The position numbers and the translations under genes were made by a program. The notes under the pieces are model-generated. The model was not told the origin of the DNA, made no database searches, and saw nothing but the letters and a program-made list of their open reading frames with translations. Positions 61,509 to 64,000 of a stretch of 64,000 bases of DNA are shown here, one piece after another. Position 1 is the stretch's first letter. Each line of letters starts with the position of its first letter. Source of the stretch: Thermoplasmata archaeon. GTDB taxonomy: Archaea; Thermoplasmatota; Thermoplasmata; Lutacidiplasmatales; UBA184. Location: assembly GCA_021844945.1 (NCBI GenBank), contig JAKBSJ010000001.1, forward strand, positions 186,001 through 250,000. The letters run 5' to 3'.

Positions 61509-62462
61509 GTGACGTCCGCCTCCACCGCGTCACCCGGCTCCGAAGAACCCCTCCCGGCCTGTCCGCTCTGTGGAAGCGTCCATCGGATTACGGACCCGAT
61601 GCGCTCGGAGGTCCACTGCGCGGATTGCGGTCTGGTCTTTGAGGCCCAGCAGCTCGTTGCGACCGCCCCGATCATCCCGGTCGAGTCCGAGTCCGACGGT
61701 AGCGGTCGAGGGATTGGACCGTTCAGTCAAGCGACCAACGCGCGCGGGTCGCTGGGCACGACCCTGAACCTATCGCGCGACGGTCAAGGGCGCCGACTCG
61801 ACTCGAAACGCCGTTACGAATTCCAGCACCTCAAGAGGGTCATGCAGCGCCAAACGAGCCGGGGACCCCGTACCGTGAGTTCCCGGACCCCCGCGCATGG
61901 CGAGATTGCGACCGCCTGCGAGCGCCTCGTGCTTCCCCCCCTCATCGGCACCGAGGCCGAGCGCATCTTCCGGGAGGCCCGGTGCCGCGGACTTTCGCGG
62001 GGGAGGTCGCTCGAGTCGTGCGTCGGCGCAGCGGTCTATGCCGCCTGCCGAGTCTATTCGGTGCCCCGGACCCTGACCGAGGTCGCCGACGCTGTCGGGG
62101 CCCCCCGCACGGATGTCGGCCGCGCGTTCAAGGTCCTCTCGCGAGCGCCGATTACCCGCATCCCTTCGATCGGCTTGAAGGGGTTTCTCGCACGCTACGC
62201 CGAAGAGCTCGCGCTGAGCCCCATGGTACGCTCCACGGTCGAGGCCATGCTCGAAGAGGCTCACAAGAGCCCGGAGCTTTCGGGCCTCAGCCCGCATGGC
62301 TTGGTGGCGGCGATGATCTGCGTCGCTTCCGACCAGCACGGCGAGAAGCGGTCCCGGGCCCAGATCGCGCGGGTCAGCGCGGTCACCGAAGTCACCCTGC
62401 GTTCCACGCGCCGCATCCTCGAGAGGGCGCTCTCGAACCCAACCACCCCGACCGGGCCGTAA
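61509..62462 (+). CDS. tfb: Transcription initiation factor B
   Basis: TFB bridges TBP-DNA and RNA polymerase. The 317-residue protein has an N-terminal zinc ribbon (CPLC and CADC). The B-finger/linker lies at about 75-120, and two cyclin folds span about 130-210 and 225-305 (CVGAAVYAACRVYSVPRTL, then HGLVAAMICVASDQHGEKRS). In the linker the otherwise basic segment includes SLGTTLNLSRDGQGRRLDS. GTG 61509 fits a TATA box 26 bases upstream. One of possibly several TFBs in the genome. Confidence 0.95.
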   Translation: MTSASTASPGSEEPLPACPLCGSVHRITDPMRSEVHCADCGLVFEAQQLVATAPIIPVESESDGSGRGIGPFSQATNARGSLGTTLNLSRDGQGRRLDSKRRYEFQHLKRVMQRQTSRGPRTVSSRTPAHGEIATACERLVLPPLIGTEAERIFREARCRGLSRGRSLESCVGAAVYAACRVYSVPRTLTEVADAVGAPRTDVGRAFKVLSRAPITRIPSIGLKGFLARYAEELALSPMVRSTVEAMLEEAHKSPELSGLSPHGLVAAMICVASDQHGEKRSRAQIARVSAVTEVTLRSTRRILERALSNPTTPTGP

Positions 62463-62538
62463 CCGGTCCCCGCGGTGACACGCCTTATCTCCCTCGGACC
62501 TTACTCGGCCTCGGGGAGCGCTCCGTCCCGAGCCGCCC

Positions 62539-62562
62539 TCGCGACGCCCCGGAGCGTCGCGA
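62539..62562 (+). terminator. Perfect 9-bp hairpin between TFB and the HDAC-family gene
   Basis: TCGCGACGC pairs perfectly with GCGTCGCGA around a CCCGGA loop. It lies 77 bases after the TFB stop and 34 bases before the downstream TTG. It could be a 3'-end structure for TFB or a leader structure. No T-rich tract follows, so a terminator role is uncertain. Confidence 0.35.
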
Positions 62563-62595
62563 CCCCGGGCCGACCGCGCCCCGACGAGGAGAACC

Positions 62596-63762
62596 TTGCC
62601 GGACCATCCCGCGGTCGCGGACCATCGGACCACCGTCATCTGGGACCCGCGCTTCCTCGACTACAATTTCGGGCCGGGCCATCCGTTCGTGATGGAGTAC
62701 CGGGGGCTCGCCGCGCACCTTCTCCGGGAGATTGCCCCGATTTCCGGTGGCGTGCGCTGGCAGACGGAGGTCCCGGTAGCCGATCACGGGACCCTGATTC
62801 GGTTCCATCGAGAGGAGTACATCCAGCTCGTAGAGGGAGCGTCGAACCTCGAGCGACGGGTCTGGCTGGATTCCGGCGACACACCGGCGTTCCCGGGCTG
62901 CCATGATGCGGCCGCACGGATCGTCCAAGGATCGATCGCTGCCGTCCACGCGGCGACCGAGCACTCCGCCCCCGCGCTCCAGCTCGGAGGCGGTCTGCAT
63001 CACGCCCATCGCGACCGAGCCAGCGGGTTCTGCATCTACAACGACGTGGCGCTCGCGGTCGACGAGGCCTGCCGGAAGGTTGGGAAGGTAGCCTACGTGG
63101 ACATCGATGCCCATCACGGGGATGGGGTCATGTACGGGTTCTACGCGCGCGGGGACGTGCTCGACATCGACATTCACCAGGATGGAAGCTCCCTGTTCCC
63201 GGGCACCGGGGACGTGGACGAGACCGGCGTCGAGGATGGCGCGGGCCTCAAGGTCAATCTACCGCTCCCCGCAGGAGCCGGGGACCGGGCGCTCGTGAGC
63301 CTCTTCCACCGAGTGGTCCTCCCGATGCTGCGGGAGTACCGGCCCCCGCTCGTCATCCTCCAGCACGGGGTGGATGGGCACGCGGGTGACCCCCTCGCGC
63401 AGCTCCAGTACACTCGGGCCGGGTATGCGGAGATTCTCCGAGAACTGCTCTCGTACGCACGCTCGAACTGCGCGGGACGCCTCGTGGTTACGGGGGGTGG
63501 AGGGTACGATCCGGCGAACGTCGCCTTGACCTTGGCCCGCGTGGGCGAGGTCCTAGGCGGAAATCCGGACGGGCCGCCGCTCGGTGCCGCACTTCCGGCG
63601 GAGTGGCGCGACTCGTTCGCCGTCCGAGCGAAGTCCGAAGCTCCTCGGCACTGGTCGGACGAGACTCGGGCCACCTCGGAAACGTGGAGCCCGGCTGTGG
63701 AGCAGTCGCTGGTGGACCGTCTCGAGTCTTCGCTCGGCCGTCGTTTCCCGCGGGTCCGCTAA
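62596..63762 (+). CDS. Histone deacetylase-family protein (AcuC/acetylpolyamine amidohydrolase type)
   Basis: This is a zinc deacetylase of the class I arginase fold. The 388-residue protein has GGGLHHAHRDRASGFCIYND at about 134-153 (His-His dyad) and DIDAHHGDGVMYGFY with zinc ligands Asp and His, followed by the second Asp. The GGGGYDP loop with Tyr is at about 300. Targets could be acetyl-lysines of chromatin proteins such as Alba, or acetyl-CoA synthetase. TTG 62596 is the start in the data; its last codon overlaps the stop of a minus-strand gene. Confidence 0.92.
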   Translation: MPDHPAVADHRTTVIWDPRFLDYNFGPGHPFVMEYRGLAAHLLREIAPISGGVRWQTEVPVADHGTLIRFHREEYIQLVEGASNLERRVWLDSGDTPAFPGCHDAAARIVQGSIAAVHAATEHSAPALQLGGGLHHAHRDRASGFCIYNDVALAVDEACRKVGKVAYVDIDAHHGDGVMYGFYARGDVLDIDIHQDGSSLFPGTGDVDETGVEDGAGLKVNLPLPAGAGDRALVSLFHRVVLPMLREYRPPLVILQHGVDGHAGDPLAQLQYTRAGYAEILRELLSYARSNCAGRLVVTGGGGYDPANVALTLARVGEVLGGNPDGPPLGAALPAEWRDSFAVRAKSEAPRHWSDETRATSETWSPAVEQSLVDRLESSLGRRFPRVR

Positions 63763-64000
63763 GGGATCGATCCGGGGCTATCGCGATCGAGGAGATCGGC
63801 GTCGCTCGCCCCGATCCCGCGATCGATCGCCTCGCGACCGAGGATGCGTCCGTACTCCCCGCCGAGATGGGCGCGCACGAGCGCGCGAGAGAGGACCGTG
63901 GCTCGGATGAACGCTAGTTCCGAATCGAGTCGCTCCTCGAGCGGCGTCGGCTCGCCATCTTCTGAGGCGACCGAGAGGATTCCGTCGATGAGTTGGTCGC
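63759..64000 (-). CDS. 3' end of an unidentified gene
   Basis: The minus strand has an open frame of 79 codons that runs off the window and stops at TAG 63761-63759, overlapping the HDAC stop. The sequence is protein-like, ending in helices such as DSELAFIRATVLSRALVRAH and LGREAIDRGIGASDADLLD. I do not recognise it. The 5' part lies beyond the window. Confidence 0.6.
   Translation of the reverse strand, partial: DQLIDGILSVASEDGEPTPLEERLDSELAFIRATVLSRALVRAHLGGEYGRILGREAIDRGIGASDADLLDRDSPGSIP

Noticed and set aside
1-64000. CRISPR array or tandem repeats
   Set aside because: No regularly spaced repeats or cas-like proteins were seen on either strand.

Overview
The window is a GC-rich archaeal chromosome segment, most likely from a Thermoplasmatota-like euryarchaeal lineage (the exact lineage is an inference). 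Archaeal markers are the archaeal-type RNase P RNA whose 3' part opens the window, a transcription factor B, aIF5B, a NOG1-type GTPase, a beta-CASP RNA nuclease of the aCPSF2 type, PyrB with a zinc-binding PyrI, a deoxyhypusine synthase-family protein, archaeal TruD and KaiC-like ATPases. Many start codons lie 25-30 bases downstream of a TTTAAG/CTTAA-type TATA box, which points to widespread leaderless transcription; GTG and TTG starts are common.

Layout. 1-5.5 kb: RNase P RNA, a small membrane protein, an EamA transporter, then pyrB-pyrI, a Gdt1-like transporter, a DHS-family gene and a zinc-ribbon protein. 5.5-11.7 kb: tldE/tldD, carbamate kinase tail-to-tail with arginine deiminase, and an MscS channel. 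11.8-19.4 kb: GNAT, MOSC, FUSC, pirin, SRPBCC, an RCK potassium channel, and a ChrB-type chromate-resistance gene broken by a one-base frameshift next to an MFS transporter. 19.4-22.5 kb is a scar-like accessory zone: a decayed minus-strand gene, a fused chorismate mutase-prephenate dehydrogenase, an IS630-type transposase remnant and tRNA-Ile(GAT). 22.7-28.2 kb: a NicO-like metal transporter with a DtxR-family regulator, a 14-TM drug exporter, a CBS protein and a two-gene ABC exporter.

28.3-35.7 kb is the centrepiece: a 2-oxoacid dehydrogenase operon with E1alpha, E1beta, E2, a second E1alpha and E3, followed without gaps by lipB and an SDR gene. 36-47.5 kb: VIT1-like transporter, MtnA, an M24 peptidase-PFK pair (PFK with a pyrophosphate-type signature), gcvPA-gcvPB, NOG1, the beta-CASP nuclease, and an overlapping IMPase-NAD kinase-JAMM trio. 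47.5-64 kb: a radical SAM protein, zinc-finger protein, HTH-CBS regulator, S58 peptidase, an HExxH protein, MFS, TruD, two overlapping KaiC-like ATPases (the first with a degenerate Walker A), DNA polymerase IV, a type I phosphodiesterase, aIF5B, a two-TM surface protein, TFB, an HDAC-family enzyme and the 3' end of an unidentified gene.

Functionally the segment is mostly core metabolism and information processing: pyrimidine, aromatic and arginine metabolism, lipoate-dependent oxidation and the glycine cleavage P-protein, with metal transporters and several small stress or efflux modules. No CRISPR array, prophage or intact insertion sequence was seen.
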